In this document: piece by piece, positions 1-8,030 of the stretch
Layout: each line of letters opens with the position of its first letter
Position numbering within the stretch: the first letter of the stretch is position 1
NCBI GenBank assembly: GCA_040773385.1
Contig: JAXGWH010000039.1
Coordinates: forward strand, 1-13,269
From: Aeriscardovia sp040773385
GTDB taxonomy: Bacteria > Actinomycetota > Actinomycetes > Actinomycetales > Bifidobacteriaceae
Direction of reading: 5' to 3'
Length of the DNA: 13,269 nt
Made by a program: the position numbers and the translations under genes
The notes under the pieces: model-generated
The model's database searches: none
Told to the model about the DNA's origin: nothing
Seen by the model: the letters and a program-made list of their open reading frames with translations, nothing else

Positions 1-1206
1 GACAAGGCCGCCGCCACCGGTGTGGAGCGCTTCGTGGTGGATGACGGCTGGTTCTCCACCCGCCGCGACGACCGCTCCGGCCTGGGTGACTGGCAGGTCT
101 CCCAGCAGGTCTGGCCGGACGGCCCGCGCTCGCTCAAGGCGCTCGCCGACCACGTGCACGCGGACGGCCTGGAGTTCGGCCTGTGGTTCGAGCCGGAGAT
201 GGTCAACCCCGATTCGGACACCGCCCGGAGGCATCCCGACTGGATCCTCGCCGCCAACACCGAGGGCCGTCTGCCCATGCAGGGCCGCAACCAGCAGGTG
301 CTCGACCTCACCAATCCGCAGGCGTGGGACTACATCCACACCGCGATGGACAGGCTCGTCACGGATCTGCGGATCGACTACATCAAGTGGGACCACAACA
401 AGATCGTCACCGAGCCGGTCTCGCGCCGCTCCGGGCTGCCCGCCGTGCACGGGCAGGTGGCCGCCGTCTACCGGCTCATCGCCCGGCTCAAGGCGAACCA
501 CCCCGGCCTCGAGATCGAGAGCTGCAGCTCGGGCGGCGGGCGCATCGACCTGGGCATCCTGCGCGTCGCCGACCGCGTGTGGGTCTCCGACTGCGTGGAC
601 CCGGTGGAGCGCGAGATCAACCAGCGCTACGACTCCGTGGTCGTGCCCCCGGAGATGCTCGGCGAGCATGTGGGCAAGTCGCCCGCCGACTCGACCGGGC
701 GTGCCACCGACCTGTCGATGCGCACGGCGATGGCCTTCTTCGGCCATCTCGGCATCGAATGGGACCTGCTGCGCGTGCCGCAGGACCAGATCGACGCCCT
801 CGGCGTGTGGGTCGACGCCTACAAGCGCTGCCGCACCCTCTTCGAGCACGGCACCACCGTCCATGCGGACGTGGCCGACAACATGGACCCCTCCGGCTAT
901 GTGGACGGCATCGTCTCACAGGACCGCTCGCAGGGCGTGTTCCGCTACACGCAGCTGACGATGAGCCGCTCGTACCCGGCCGCGCCCGTGCGCCTGCCAG
1001 GCCTCGACCCGCGCGCGCTCTACCGCGTCGAACCGCTGGAAGCCAGCCGCGACCTGACGGGTATCTGCACCGGCCAGTCGCCGCTTCTGTGGTGGGAGCG
1101 CGGCGCCGTCCTCGACGGCGAGGCGCTGCGGCGCTACGGCATCCGGCCCCCGCAGATGAACCCCGCCCACGCGGTGGTCCTCGTCGCGCGGAAGGTGGCG
1201 GACTGA
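1..1206 (+). CDS. Alpha-galactosidase, GH36 family (5' end outside window)
   Basis: Cytoplasmic retaining alpha-galactosidase, expected to release galactose from raffinose, stachyose or melibiose after import. The reading frame is open from base 1 and ends in TGA; 401 residues are visible. GH36 landmarks occur in order: FVVDDGWF (residues 12-19), GLWFEPEMVNPDSD, then DYIKWDHNK, whose Asp (codon 391-393) is the family's nucleophile, ESCSSGGGR, and WVSDCVDPVERE, whose first Asp (codon 589-591) is the acid/base. Family members usually have about 700-750 residues, so the N-terminal beta-sandwich and the start of the barrel are missing only because the window begins here. It converges on the ROK regulator gene and lies beside a sugar importer, which fits raffinose-family use. 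The family call is secure; the exact substrate is inferred from context. Confidence 0.95.
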   Translation, partial: DKAAATGVERFVVDDGWFSTRRDDRSGLGDWQVSQQVWPDGPRSLKALADHVHADGLEFGLWFEPEMVNPDSDTARRHPDWILAANTEGRLPMQGRNQQVLDLTNPQAWDYIHTAMDRLVTDLRIDYIKWDHNKIVTEPVSRRSGLPAVHGQVAAVYRLIARLKANHPGLEIESCSSGGGRIDLGILRVADRVWVSDCVDPVEREINQRYDSVVVPPEMLGEHVGKSPADSTGRATDLSMRTAMAFFGHLGIEWDLLRVPQDQIDALGVWVDAYKRCRTLFEHGTTVHADVADNMDPSGYVDGIVSQDRSQGVFRYTQLTMSRSYPAAPVRLPGLDPRALYRVEPLEASRDLTGICTGQSPLLWWERGAVLDGEALRRYGIRPPQMNPAHAVVLVARKVAD

Positions 1207-1266
1207 GCGATTCTGGACCGGGCGATCCCGCACTGAGCGATCCCGGACCGGGCGATCCCGCACCGG
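1207..1266. repeat. Four tandem 15-bp repeats directly after the GH36 stop
   Basis: Four abutting 15-bp units occupy 1207-1221, 1222-1236, 1237-1251 and 1252-1266. Each begins GCGAT, followed by TCTGGACCGG, CCCGCACTGA, CCCGGACCGG and CCCGCACCGG. Units alternate in pairs, so the array also reads as a near-perfect 30-bp duplication with two differences. The first unit starts immediately after the TGA stop. It fills most of the space between two convergent genes. Its function is unknown; slippage-generated spacer DNA is the simplest reading. Confidence 0.85.
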
Positions 1267-1288
1267 GTGCCGGTCATCCGGGCACCGG
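1264..1288. terminator. GC-rich hairpin between convergent genes (possible terminator)
   Basis: GGTGCC at 1266-1271 can pair with GGCACC at 1281-1286. Two further G-C pairs continue inward past one bulged G to a short TCAT loop. It sits between the convergent GH36 and ROK genes, where a bidirectional terminator would be expected. No T-tract follows on either strand, so the call is weak. Confidence 0.3.
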
Positions 1289-1293
1289 CCGGC

Positions 1294-2622
1294 TCAGTCG
1301 GCGTCCTGCGCCTCGTCTCCGAGCACGAACTGGCGGATCACCTCCGTCGCCGCGCCGAGCACCCAGTGCTTGTCGGGCATGTCCTGCTCGTCCAGGAACG
1401 TGAACGGCACCTCGGGCGCCTGTGAGGGCCGGAAGTCCTCGATGCCCGTGCTGATCGTCTCGCGCTCGCCCTGCAGCACCCAGTTGGACTCGCCGCCGAT
1501 GAACACGCGGCGGGCCATGGCGAGGTTGGCGATCGTGCCGATCAGCACGCCGAGGCGGTGCCCTTCGAGGGAGCGCAGGTTCTGCGCCTGCGCCTTGTGC
1601 GGGTCGGACGTGTCACGGGCATACTGCTCGAACGTGCGCTCCGAGCCGGTCATCCGGCTGTATTCGAGGGCGAGCGACTCGTCCGTCAGACACTGCGAGC
1701 AGCCGCGGTGGCCCTTATGCAGGAAGCAGCGCGGGCCGTCCGGGTCCACGAGCACGTGTCCGGCCAGACCGTAGGAACTGCCCGGCGCCTCCACCACGCG
1801 CCCGCCAGAGACGAGGCCGTAGCCCACGCCGGCGCCGATCGTCACCACGGCGAAGTCTTCCAGGCCGCGTCCCTCGCCGAACCACTGCATATAGCGCATG
1901 TACGAGGAGATGTTGTTGAACAGCCGGGCGGGGATGCCGCAGCCCGCGCTGACGAGCCCGGCGAGGTCGACGGGGAAGTCCCAGTGCAGGAACGGCGCGT
2001 AGCCGCAGGTGCCGTCCTCCTCGATGTGCCCGCCCAGGCCGATGCCGATGAGGCAGGGTGCGGGCAGCCTGCGCTTTTTTGCGTCGTCGAGGCACGGGCT
2101 CACCACATCGCAGATCGCCTTTGCCACGGTGTCCGGGTCGGTGGCCGCCAGATCGCGGGTATGGATGCGCGCCCCGCCCAGCGAGCAGCCCGCGTCCACG
2201 CAGGCGGCGCGCACCGACTCGGCGCGCACGTTGACGCCGATGAACGTGGCGGCGCAGGCGCAGGCTGTGAGATTCTGCTGCGGCCGGCCCCGGCCCATGC
2301 GCAGCGCGGTCTGTGCCGCCTTGGCCAGCGCCGGCGGAACATGGTCGGTGCGCGCGTCGTCGCGTGTCTGCCGCAGCACGCCGCGTGCGATGAGATCCTT
2401 GACGATGCGCGAGAGGGTGCCCTGGCTCAGATGGTGGTAGCCGGCGAGGGTGGTGCGCGAGACGGGCCCGTAGCGCAGCACGTCGGCGGCGATGAGGTGC
2501 GCCCATGAGGAGCCGGTGAACCAGACCGCCCCGGACGTCCGCCGTCCTGCCGTGGCCGGGGCGCCCGTCCGGCCTGTGCCGTCTGTCGCGGTCCGGTCCG
2601 TCGTCGTGCCGATCTGTGCCAT
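1294..2622 (-). CDS. ROK-family (NagC/XylR-type) transcriptional regulator
   Basis: Probable sugar-responsive repressor of the adjacent importer and of itself, 442 residues. A polar N-terminal tail is followed by a winged helix-turn-helix (about 41-86, including GPVSRTTLAGYHHLSQGTLS), then a ROK domain with GIGLGGHI (193-200), TIGAGVGYG (261-269) and the GH motif (288-289). A Cys/His cluster follows, with Cys299, His302, His305, Cys308 and Cys311, where the ROK zinc site lies. Residues needed for kinase activity appear lost: the usual Asn-Asp pair reads FNN (235-237), and the usual GExGH reads GLAGH. That supports a regulator rather than a sugar kinase. The ATG has an AGGAGG site seven bases upstream (2630-2635 on the opposite strand). 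The gene is divergent from the binding protein gene, the usual layout for a local regulator. The effector sugar is unknown. Confidence 0.92.
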   Translation of the reverse strand: MAQIGTTTDRTATDGTGRTGAPATAGRRTSGAVWFTGSSWAHLIAADVLRYGPVSRTTLAGYHHLSQGTLSRIVKDLIARGVLRQTRDDARTDHVPPALAKAAQTALRMGRGRPQQNLTACACAATFIGVNVRAESVRAACVDAGCSLGGARIHTRDLAATDPDTVAKAICDVVSPCLDDAKKRRLPAPCLIGIGLGGHIEEDGTCGYAPFLHWDFPVDLAGLVSAGCGIPARLFNNISSYMRYMQWFGEGRGLEDFAVVTIGAGVGYGLVSGGRVVEAPGSSYGLAGHVLVDPDGPRCFLHKGHRGCSQCLTDESLALEYSRMTGSERTFEQYARDTSDPHKAQAQNLRSLEGHRLGVLIGTIANLAMARRVFIGGESNWVLQGERETISTGIEDFRPSQAPEVPFTFLDEQDMPDKHWVLGAATEVIRQFVLGDEAQDAD

Positions 2623-2707
2623 TTTCTTTCCTCCTGCGATGGCAGGATGGCGATGAAGGAACCATCAGAATCCCATCATTGCAATCATCCCGTCTTATAT
2701 CACACAA

Positions 2708-2735
2708 ATACTATTTCTTTCCCTATAAAAGTAAA
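2708..2735 (-). promoter_or_regulatory. Candidate promoter of the ROK regulator gene
   Basis: Read on the minus strand, TTTACT (2735-2730) and TAGTAT (2713-2708) are separated by 16 bases. Each matches the sigma-70-type consensus at four of six positions. This predicts a leader of roughly 75-80 bases. The -35-like element overlaps the AAAGTAAAT motif (2728-2736) that recurs upstream of the GH13 gene, so autoregulation through this site is possible. This is based on sequence pattern only. Confidence 0.3.
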
Positions 2736-2738
2736 TCC

Positions 2739-2773
2739 TGTCTTTTTATTTTCGATTTCGCCAAAACAAGACA
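2739..2773. promoter_or_regulatory. Imperfect inverted repeat, candidate operator in the divergent control region
   Basis: TGTCTT at 2739-2744 is the reverse complement of AAGACA at 2768-2773. Several further T-A matches continue inward (for example 2746-2747 with 2765-2766). It lies in an AT-rich island between the ROK and binding protein genes, just upstream of the candidate -35 of the transporter operon. Position and symmetry suit an operator for the neighbouring regulator, but no known motif is matched. Confidence 0.3.
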
Positions 2774-2781
2774 AACTACCG

Positions 2782-2810
2782 TTGAAATTACAGAGCGGGC
2801 AAAATAGAAG
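2782..2810 (+). promoter_or_regulatory. Candidate promoter of the sugar ABC transporter operon
   Basis: TTGAAA (2782-2787) and TAGAAG (2805-2810) are 17 bases apart, an ideal sigma-70-type spacing. Five of six and four of six positions match consensus. It would start transcription near 2817 and leave a leader of about 90 bases before the binding protein gene. It is the best such pair in the AT-rich stretch between the divergent genes. Confidence 0.4.
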
Positions 2811-2908
2811 TATCACCGGGGCGCAAGGGGCGTCCACACTGCCGTCGATCCCCCCGATGCTCCCGGAGAGATGTGAGAGAAGACCTGATTTGTGAGAAAG
2901 GGATAGCA

Positions 2909-4210
2909 ATGAAGGTGACAAAGAAGGCGATCGCACGCGGCGCGAAGACCGTCGTGGCCGCGCTCGCCGCAGTGGCACTGTCGGTGCCGCTCGCCGCCTG
3001 CGGCAACACCACGTCCGCGGCCGGCACATCCTGCTCGGTGACGCTGGACTTCTTCCAGTTCAAACCGGAGGCGACCGAGCAGTTCGAGAGCCTCGCCACG
3101 CAGTTCGAGAAGCAGAACCCCGGCATCTGCGTCAACGTGAACAATTCCTCGTCGGGCACCACCGACCTGCGAACACGCCTGGTGAAGAACCGCGTGCCGG
3201 ACGTCATCACCCTCAACGGCGACCTCAACTTCGGCCAGTTCGCCTCCACAGGCATCTTCTACGACTTCAGCAAGGAGCCGATCGTCAAGAAGCTCAACCC
3301 GCGCATGGTCCAGATCGCCCGCGACCTCAACTCCTCCACCGACCCGGCGGAGAAGAAGAAGCTCTACGGCCTGCCGTTCGCCGGCAACGCCTCGGGCTAC
3401 ATCTACAACAAAAAGCTGTTCCGCAAGGCCGGCCTCGACCCGGACAATCCCCCGCAGACGTGGTCGGAGTTCAAACAGGCCGTCGCCAAGCTCAAGGCAG
3501 CGGGCATCGACCCGGTGCAGGACTCGCTTGCCGACTCGTGGACCACACAGGCCCCGCTCGCCTCGTTCGGCGGCACGCTCGTGCCGGTGAGCACCTACCA
3601 GAAGATCTCCGACGGCAAGACCACGTTCCAGAAGGCGTGGAGGACCACCGCCGAGCGCGTGGTGGAGCTCATGAACATGACCACCTCCACCAAGGGCGTC
3701 ACCTACGGCCAGGCCACGCAGCGCTTCGCCCAGGGCAAGGCCGCCATCCTGCCGCTCGGCACCTACGCGCTGCCGCAGATCCGCTCCGTGCAGAAAGGCC
3801 TCGACCTCGGCTTCGCCCAGCTGCCCGCCACGGACGATGCCGACAAGCAGGTGCTCGTGGCCGGCGATGACGTCATGCTCACCATCGGCGCCACCACGAG
3901 GCACCCCAAGGAGGCCATGAAGTTCGTCAACTTCCTCATGAGCGAGAAGAACCTCAACGCCTACGCCAAGGCGCAGTCGGCCATCACCCCGCTCAAGAAG
4001 ACCTACTTCGGCGACCCCGCCATCAACACGGTGCGCAAGTTCTACACCTCCGGGCGCCTCGCCGATTTCGACGACCACTTCATCCCGGCCTCTATCCCGC
4101 TGGGCGGCTACGTGCAGACGCTCATCACCAGCAAGAACGTGGACCGGTTCCTCAATCAGATGCAGTCCGACTGGGTCAAGGTCAAGGCCCGCGATTTCAG
4201 CAATCTGTGA
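2909..4210 (+). CDS. ABC transporter sugar-binding lipoprotein
   Basis: Extracytoplasmic, membrane-anchored binding protein (433 residues) that would deliver oligosaccharide to the two downstream permeases. Residues 1-31 form a lipoprotein signal: a Lys-rich start, a hydrophobic stretch, and the lipobox LAAC with acylated Cys31. The mature part resembles family-1 extracellular sugar-binding proteins (FEKQNPGICVNVNNSS, VPDVITLNGDLNFGQF, YGLPFAGNASGYIYNKKLF). The start at 2909 is chosen because GAAAGGG lies about six bases upstream and the signal peptide begins there; an in-frame ATG at 2873 would add 12 residues ahead of it. A Phe-Asp-Asp-His segment at 387-390 resembles what I recall of the sugar-contact loop in BlG16BP of B. 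animalis subsp. lactis, which binds raffinose and panose. Specificity for alpha-1,6-linked oligosaccharides is inferred from that and from the flanking glycosidases. Confidence 0.93.
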   Translation: MKVTKKAIARGAKTVVAALAAVALSVPLAACGNTTSAAGTSCSVTLDFFQFKPEATEQFESLATQFEKQNPGICVNVNNSSSGTTDLRTRLVKNRVPDVITLNGDLNFGQFASTGIFYDFSKEPIVKKLNPRMVQIARDLNSSTDPAEKKKLYGLPFAGNASGYIYNKKLFRKAGLDPDNPPQTWSEFKQAVAKLKAAGIDPVQDSLADSWTTQAPLASFGGTLVPVSTYQKISDGKTTFQKAWRTTAERVVELMNMTTSTKGVTYGQATQRFAQGKAAILPLGTYALPQIRSVQKGLDLGFAQLPATDDADKQVLVAGDDVMLTIGATTRHPKEAMKFVNFLMSEKNLNAYAKAQSAITPLKKTYFGDPAINTVRKFYTSGRLADFDDHFIPASIPLGGYVQTLITSKNVDRFLNQMQSDWVKVKARDFSNL

Positions 4211-4230
4211 GCCAGGAAAGGACAGCTGTC

Positions 4231-5208
4231 ATGTCAGCGACACAGAATGCGGTCGTCAGGCTCACCGCCCCGGCCGGAAACAGCGCCAACAGCGCACACG
4301 CGAACGTGGACAAGAAAAAGAAGACGAAGGTCAGCGCGTTCTCGCACCGCCATGTGGACCCGGCGTTCTACTGGATGGCCGTGCCCGCCGCGATCCTGTT
4401 CGGCATCCTGCTCTACTGGCCGTTCCTGCAGGGCGTGGGCTACTCGTTCACGAACTCGCAGGGCTACGGCAAGGCCGACTTCATCGGTTTTCGTAATTAC
4501 GGCGCCCTCTTCCAGGACGAGCGCGTGGGGCACGCCTATCTGTTCACGTTCCTCATCTCGGTCGCCATCACGATCTGCGTGAACCTCATCGCCCTCTTCC
4601 TCGCCGTGGCGCTCAACAGCCACATCGCGTTCAAGAACGGCTTCCGCGCGATCTTCTTCATCCCCTACACCCTTGCGGTACTCGTCATCGGCTATGTGTT
4701 CCGCTATCTGTTCATGACCGCCATCCCTGAGATGGGACAGGCCATGCACATCGGATGGCTGTCGCAGTCGATGATCACCTCCGAGACGATGGCCTGGTTC
4801 CCGATCGTCTTCCTCGCCGTGTGGCAGGGCGTGGCCTACTCCACGCTGCTCTACCTCGCCGGCCTGCAGACCATCGACGAGTCCGTGTACGAGGCCGCCT
4901 CCATCGACGGCTCCAACGCCTGGCAGACGTTCTGGCGCATCACGTTCCCGCTGATCGGACCGTTCCTGACCATCAACCTCGTGCTGACCATGAAGAACGC
5001 CATGAACATCTTCGACCAGGTGGTGGCGTTGACGCAGGGCGGCCCGAACTCCTCCACGGAGACGGTGACGTACCTGATCTTCCAGAACGGTCTGACCGGC
5101 GGCGAGTTCGCCTACCAGACCGCCAACGCCGTGATCTTCTTCCTGGTGCTGGTCGTCATCGCGGCCATCCAGCTGGGTATCTCGCATCGCACCGACAGGA
5201 GCAGGTGA
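4231..5208 (+). CDS. ABC sugar transporter permease (MalF/LacF-type)
   Basis: First of two transmembrane subunits of the importer, 325 residues. A polar, Lys-rich cytoplasmic tail (about 1-45) precedes hydrophobic segments beginning near FYWMAVPAAILFGILLYW. The conserved cytoplasmic loop that contacts the ATPase is present as EAASIDGSNAWQTFWRITFP (from residue 221), the EAA motif with its Gly. The ATG at 4231 follows AGGAAAGG (4214-4221) by nine bases. An in-frame GTG at 4207 overlapping the previous stop would add eight residues but lacks a ribosome site. It lies 20 bases after the binding protein gene and seven before the second permease, so the three genes form one operon. Confidence 0.94.
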   Translation: MSATQNAVVRLTAPAGNSANSAHANVDKKKKTKVSAFSHRHVDPAFYWMAVPAAILFGILLYWPFLQGVGYSFTNSQGYGKADFIGFRNYGALFQDERVGHAYLFTFLISVAITICVNLIALFLAVALNSHIAFKNGFRAIFFIPYTLAVLVIGYVFRYLFMTAIPEMGQAMHIGWLSQSMITSETMAWFPIVFLAVWQGVAYSTLLYLAGLQTIDESVYEAASIDGSNAWQTFWRITFPLIGPFLTINLVLTMKNAMNIFDQVVALTQGGPNSSTETVTYLIFQNGLTGGEFAYQTANAVIFFLVLVVIAAIQLGISHRTDRSR

Positions 5209-5215
5209 GGAAACG

Positions 5216-6190
5216 ATGAGCAACACGAAAAATACTGTGACCACCGCCACCATGGGCGCCGCCGATACCATCACCGTGCCGGAGGGCTCGCTGCGCGTGC
5301 TGACCGGCAACCAGGAGGACCCCCGCACCGCGCGGATCCGCAGGAAGAACGTCTCCAAGCGCAAGTCGAAGGACCGCCACTCCACCAACTGGGTGCTGAC
5401 CGTGGTCCTCGCGATCCTCTCGCTCGCGGTGTTCATCCCGCTCTACTTCACCGTCGTCACGGCCTTCAAGGACCAGCAGACGGTCGGCACCTTCGCGCTG
5501 CCGAAGGTGTGGCACGGCGAGAACTTCGTCACCGCGTGGAACATGACCAACTTCGGCTCCACGGCCCTCAACTCGCTGCTGATCACCGTGTGCGCGGTCG
5601 CGCTCACCCTGCTGACCAACACGTTCGTGGCCTACGCCGTGGCGAGGAACATGGACAAGCGGTTCTTCCGCTTCCTCTACTACTTCTTCATCGGCGCCAT
5701 GTTCGTGCCGTTCAGCGTGCTGATGCTGCCGCTCGCCAAGCAGATGGGCGCGTTCCACCTCGACAACCGGCTCGGCCTCATCATCCTTTACGTGGTCTTC
5801 GGCCTGGGCACCAACCTGTTCATCGCCATCGCGTTCATCAACTCGATCCCGTTCTCCCTTGAGGAGGCGGCGCGCGTCGACGGCGCGGGCACATGGCGCA
5901 TCTTCTGGCAGATCATCTTCCCGCTCATGGGGCCGATCAACGCCACCATCGCCATCACCACCACGCTGTGGGCCTGGAACGACTTCCTCATGCCGCTCAT
6001 CGTGCTCACCGACCAGGCGAACAAGACCATCCCGCTGGCGCAGTATGTGTTCAGCACGCAGTTCAGCTCGAACTACCCGGTGGCCTTCGCCAGCTACCTC
6101 ATGGCGATGCTGCCGGTGCTCATCGTCTATATCTTCTCGCAGCGCTGGGTGATCTCCGGCGTCATGCGCGGGGCCGTCAAGGGCGAGTGA
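5216..6190 (+). CDS. ABC sugar transporter permease (MalG/LacG-type)
   Basis: Second transmembrane subunit of the importer, 324 residues. The N-terminal 57 residues are polar and basic, longer than in many MalG-type proteins. The first membrane segment follows (WVLTVVLAILSLAVFIPLYF). The ATPase-contact loop reads EEAARVDGAGTWRIFWQIIFP (from about 216), with the EAA motif and Gly. The ATG has GTGAGG five bases upstream, overlapping the stop of the first permease gene, which suggests coupled translation. No ATP-binding subunit follows; the next gene is on the other strand. Carbohydrate importers of this class commonly share a MsmK-like ATPase encoded elsewhere. Confidence 0.94.
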   Translation: MSNTKNTVTTATMGAADTITVPEGSLRVLTGNQEDPRTARIRRKNVSKRKSKDRHSTNWVLTVVLAILSLAVFIPLYFTVVTAFKDQQTVGTFALPKVWHGENFVTAWNMTNFGSTALNSLLITVCAVALTLLTNTFVAYAVARNMDKRFFRFLYYFFIGAMFVPFSVLMLPLAKQMGAFHLDNRLGLIILYVVFGLGTNLFIAIAFINSIPFSLEEAARVDGAGTWRIFWQIIFPLMGPINATIAITTTLWAWNDFLMPLIVLTDQANKTIPLAQYVFSTQFSSNYPVAFASYLMAMLPVLIVYIFSQRWVISGVMRGAVKGE

Positions 6191-6310
6191 GCACTGCGGG
6201 TTCGCCGGCGCCATGCGGGTGATGTGTCACCTGGGTGATGGCCGGCAAACCGCGAATGGCACTGACCGTCAATGGCATCGAAGGCCGTCTTCCGGCGTGC
6301 GGATCCCTGT

Positions 6311-6345
6311 GAGGGGCCCGCTGCCGGGAGGCGGCCTTTTTGTCT
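6311..6345 (+). terminator. Rho-independent terminator of the transporter operon
   Basis: GGCC at 6315-6318 pairs with GGCC at 6333-6336, and the stem extends inward past one bulged C. Five T residues (6337-6341) follow directly. It lies 120 bases after the last permease gene and before the convergent amino acid permease gene. A smaller CCCT-GTG-AGGG hairpin just upstream overlaps its left arm. The rest of 6191-6310 shows no gene. Confidence 0.65.
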
Positions 6346-6375
6346 GTCAGATTGTGCTGACGATGCGACGGGTCC

Positions 6376-7938
6376 TCAGAGTGCCCGCGCCTTCGCCGCA
6401 CGGCGGCGCGAGAGGACGCACCAGGCGCCGAACAGCACGAGCCAGACGGTTCCCAGCACGGCCGCCGTCAGCGTGTCGGCTGAGAAGAACAGCGTGATGT
6501 ACACGAACACAAAGAACGCGACGGCAAGGCTGTCCCAAACTTTGTAACCGCGCAGAAGGAAGCCATCTTCCCTGAAATCATCGCTGTTTCGATATTTCCA
6601 ATGCGCCACGAGCGTGAGGATATACACGGCGATGATGACCGCCGAGCTCATCGACGAGAAGGCGACGAACAGCCCGGAGGCGCCCGGGATCACGCTCAGC
6701 AGCGGGGCGAGGAGGATGACGAGCGCGGAGACGATGATCGCCCGCGAAGGCACCCCGGCGGAGGAGACGTGCAGGATACCGGCAAGGCGCCTGCTGCCCG
6801 ACTCGCTCGCTGTCTCGAACAGCTGGCGGCCGGCCGAGAAGAGCAGTGAGTTGAGGGCCGAGGCGGCCGCGGTGATGACGACGAGGAAGACGAGCGTGGA
6901 GGCCCAGTCCAGCCCGGCGTAGCGGAACACCATGATGAACGGGGAGGCGAACGAGCCGTCCTTGCCCGGCCTGAACGTGCGCCACGGCACGATCATCATG
7001 ATCGCCGTCAGCGCGCCCACGTAGAAGATGAGGATGCGGTAGATCAGCTGATTGACGGCCTTTTTCAGCTCCTTGCGCGGCTCGGCCATCTCCGAGACCG
7101 TCATGCCGATCATCTCGATCGTCTCGTAAGCAAAAAACACCATCTGGAAACTGAGGGCGCAATTCCACCAGCCGTTCGGGGCGATCTGGAAATCAGCGAA
7201 AATATTCGCGGGTGAGACGGTGCCGGCCGGGATGTGCTGGCCGTTGATGACGGTGGCGGGGTAGTGGAAACGCAGGATCGCCATCACCACGCCGGTGATA
7301 ATCAGCCCGACGATGAGCGAGATCTTGATGAGCGAGAACCAGAACTCCGTCTCGCCGAACGCTTTGGCGCTGATGAGGTTGATGGCGAGCAGGATGGCCA
7401 TGAAACCGATCTGGATGAGCCAGCGCCAGCGCGTCAGGTCGATACCGGCGAAGCTGAAGATGGTGACGAAATACTGGGAGACGGCGGTCAGCTCGGTCAT
7501 GCCGATGAGCACGAGGACGAGCCAGTACGTCCAGCCGGCGAATTTGCCCCAGCCCGTGCCCAGGTAGCGGGTGATGAAGGCGATGAAGCTGTGCTGCGAG
7601 GGGTCGGCGTACATGAGCTCGCCGATGGCCCGCATGAGGATGAACATGATGAGGCCGACGAACAGGTAGACCAGCAGGATCGAGGGGCCGGTGAGCGCGA
7701 TGGAGCGGCCGGAGCCGAGGAACAGGCCCGTGCCGACCGCCCCGCCGAGGGCGATGAACTGCACGTGCCGGCCGGTCAGCCCCCGGCGCATGGTGTGGCC
7801 GTTATCCGGGTCATTCCTGCCGTCGGCGTTGCCGGGGCCGCCGCTTCCCGCGCGGTCAGACCCCATGGCAGGATCGTGCGCGGCGCCCATGTTGCCCGGG
7901 CGCGCCGCCGATGCGGTCTTCTGCCCCTTCTCTGTCAT
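6376..7938 (-). CDS. Amino acid permease, APC superfamily (AAT family)
   Basis: Cytoplasmic-membrane amino acid importer of 520 residues, probably proton-coupled as in relatives. After a hydrophilic tail, family hallmarks appear: RRGLTGRHVQFIALGG, then GAVGTGLFLGSG (66-77) in the first helix, IGELMYADPSQHSF, WTYWLVLVLIGMTELTAVS, and an FFAYETIEMIGMTVSEMAEP segment. About twelve hydrophobic stretches are readable. It resembles CycA/AroP/ProY-like carriers, but the substrate cannot be assigned. The first 49 residues are rich in Gly, Asp and Asn and are unusual; a later Met at residue 50 lies where family similarity starts, yet no ribosome site precedes it. The chosen ATG has only a weak GAGAG upstream. 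The gene has no evident link to sugar use and splits the carbohydrate locus. Confidence 0.92.
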   Translation of the reverse strand: MTEKGQKTASAARPGNMGAAHDPAMGSDRAGSGGPGNADGRNDPDNGHTMRRGLTGRHVQFIALGGAVGTGLFLGSGRSIALTGPSILLVYLFVGLIMFILMRAIGELMYADPSQHSFIAFITRYLGTGWGKFAGWTYWLVLVLIGMTELTAVSQYFVTIFSFAGIDLTRWRWLIQIGFMAILLAINLISAKAFGETEFWFSLIKISLIVGLIITGVVMAILRFHYPATVINGQHIPAGTVSPANIFADFQIAPNGWWNCALSFQMVFFAYETIEMIGMTVSEMAEPRKELKKAVNQLIYRILIFYVGALTAIMMIVPWRTFRPGKDGSFASPFIMVFRYAGLDWASTLVFLVVITAAASALNSLLFSAGRQLFETASESGSRRLAGILHVSSAGVPSRAIIVSALVILLAPLLSVIPGASGLFVAFSSMSSAVIIAVYILTLVAHWKYRNSDDFREDGFLLRGYKVWDSLAVAFFVFVYITLFFSADTLTAAVLGTVWLVLFGAWCVLSRRRAAKARAL

Positions 7939-8030
7939 GTCTCTCAGGGTACCTGCCGGCTGTGCCGGGCGCGGTGCCGCTGCCGGTCAGAACCACGACA
8001 GCACACGATGGGGCATGACGGTGTTCGTAA

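Noticed and set aside
1294..2622. ROK sugar kinase (glucokinase)
   Set aside because: An N-terminal winged helix-turn-helix is present and the catalytic Asp and GExGH Glu are replaced, so a regulator is the better call.
2813..4078. Long open frame on the minus strand opposite the binding protein gene
   Set aside because: It is a GC-rich antisense shadow with low-complexity composition; the plus strand has a lipobox, ribosome site and family motifs.
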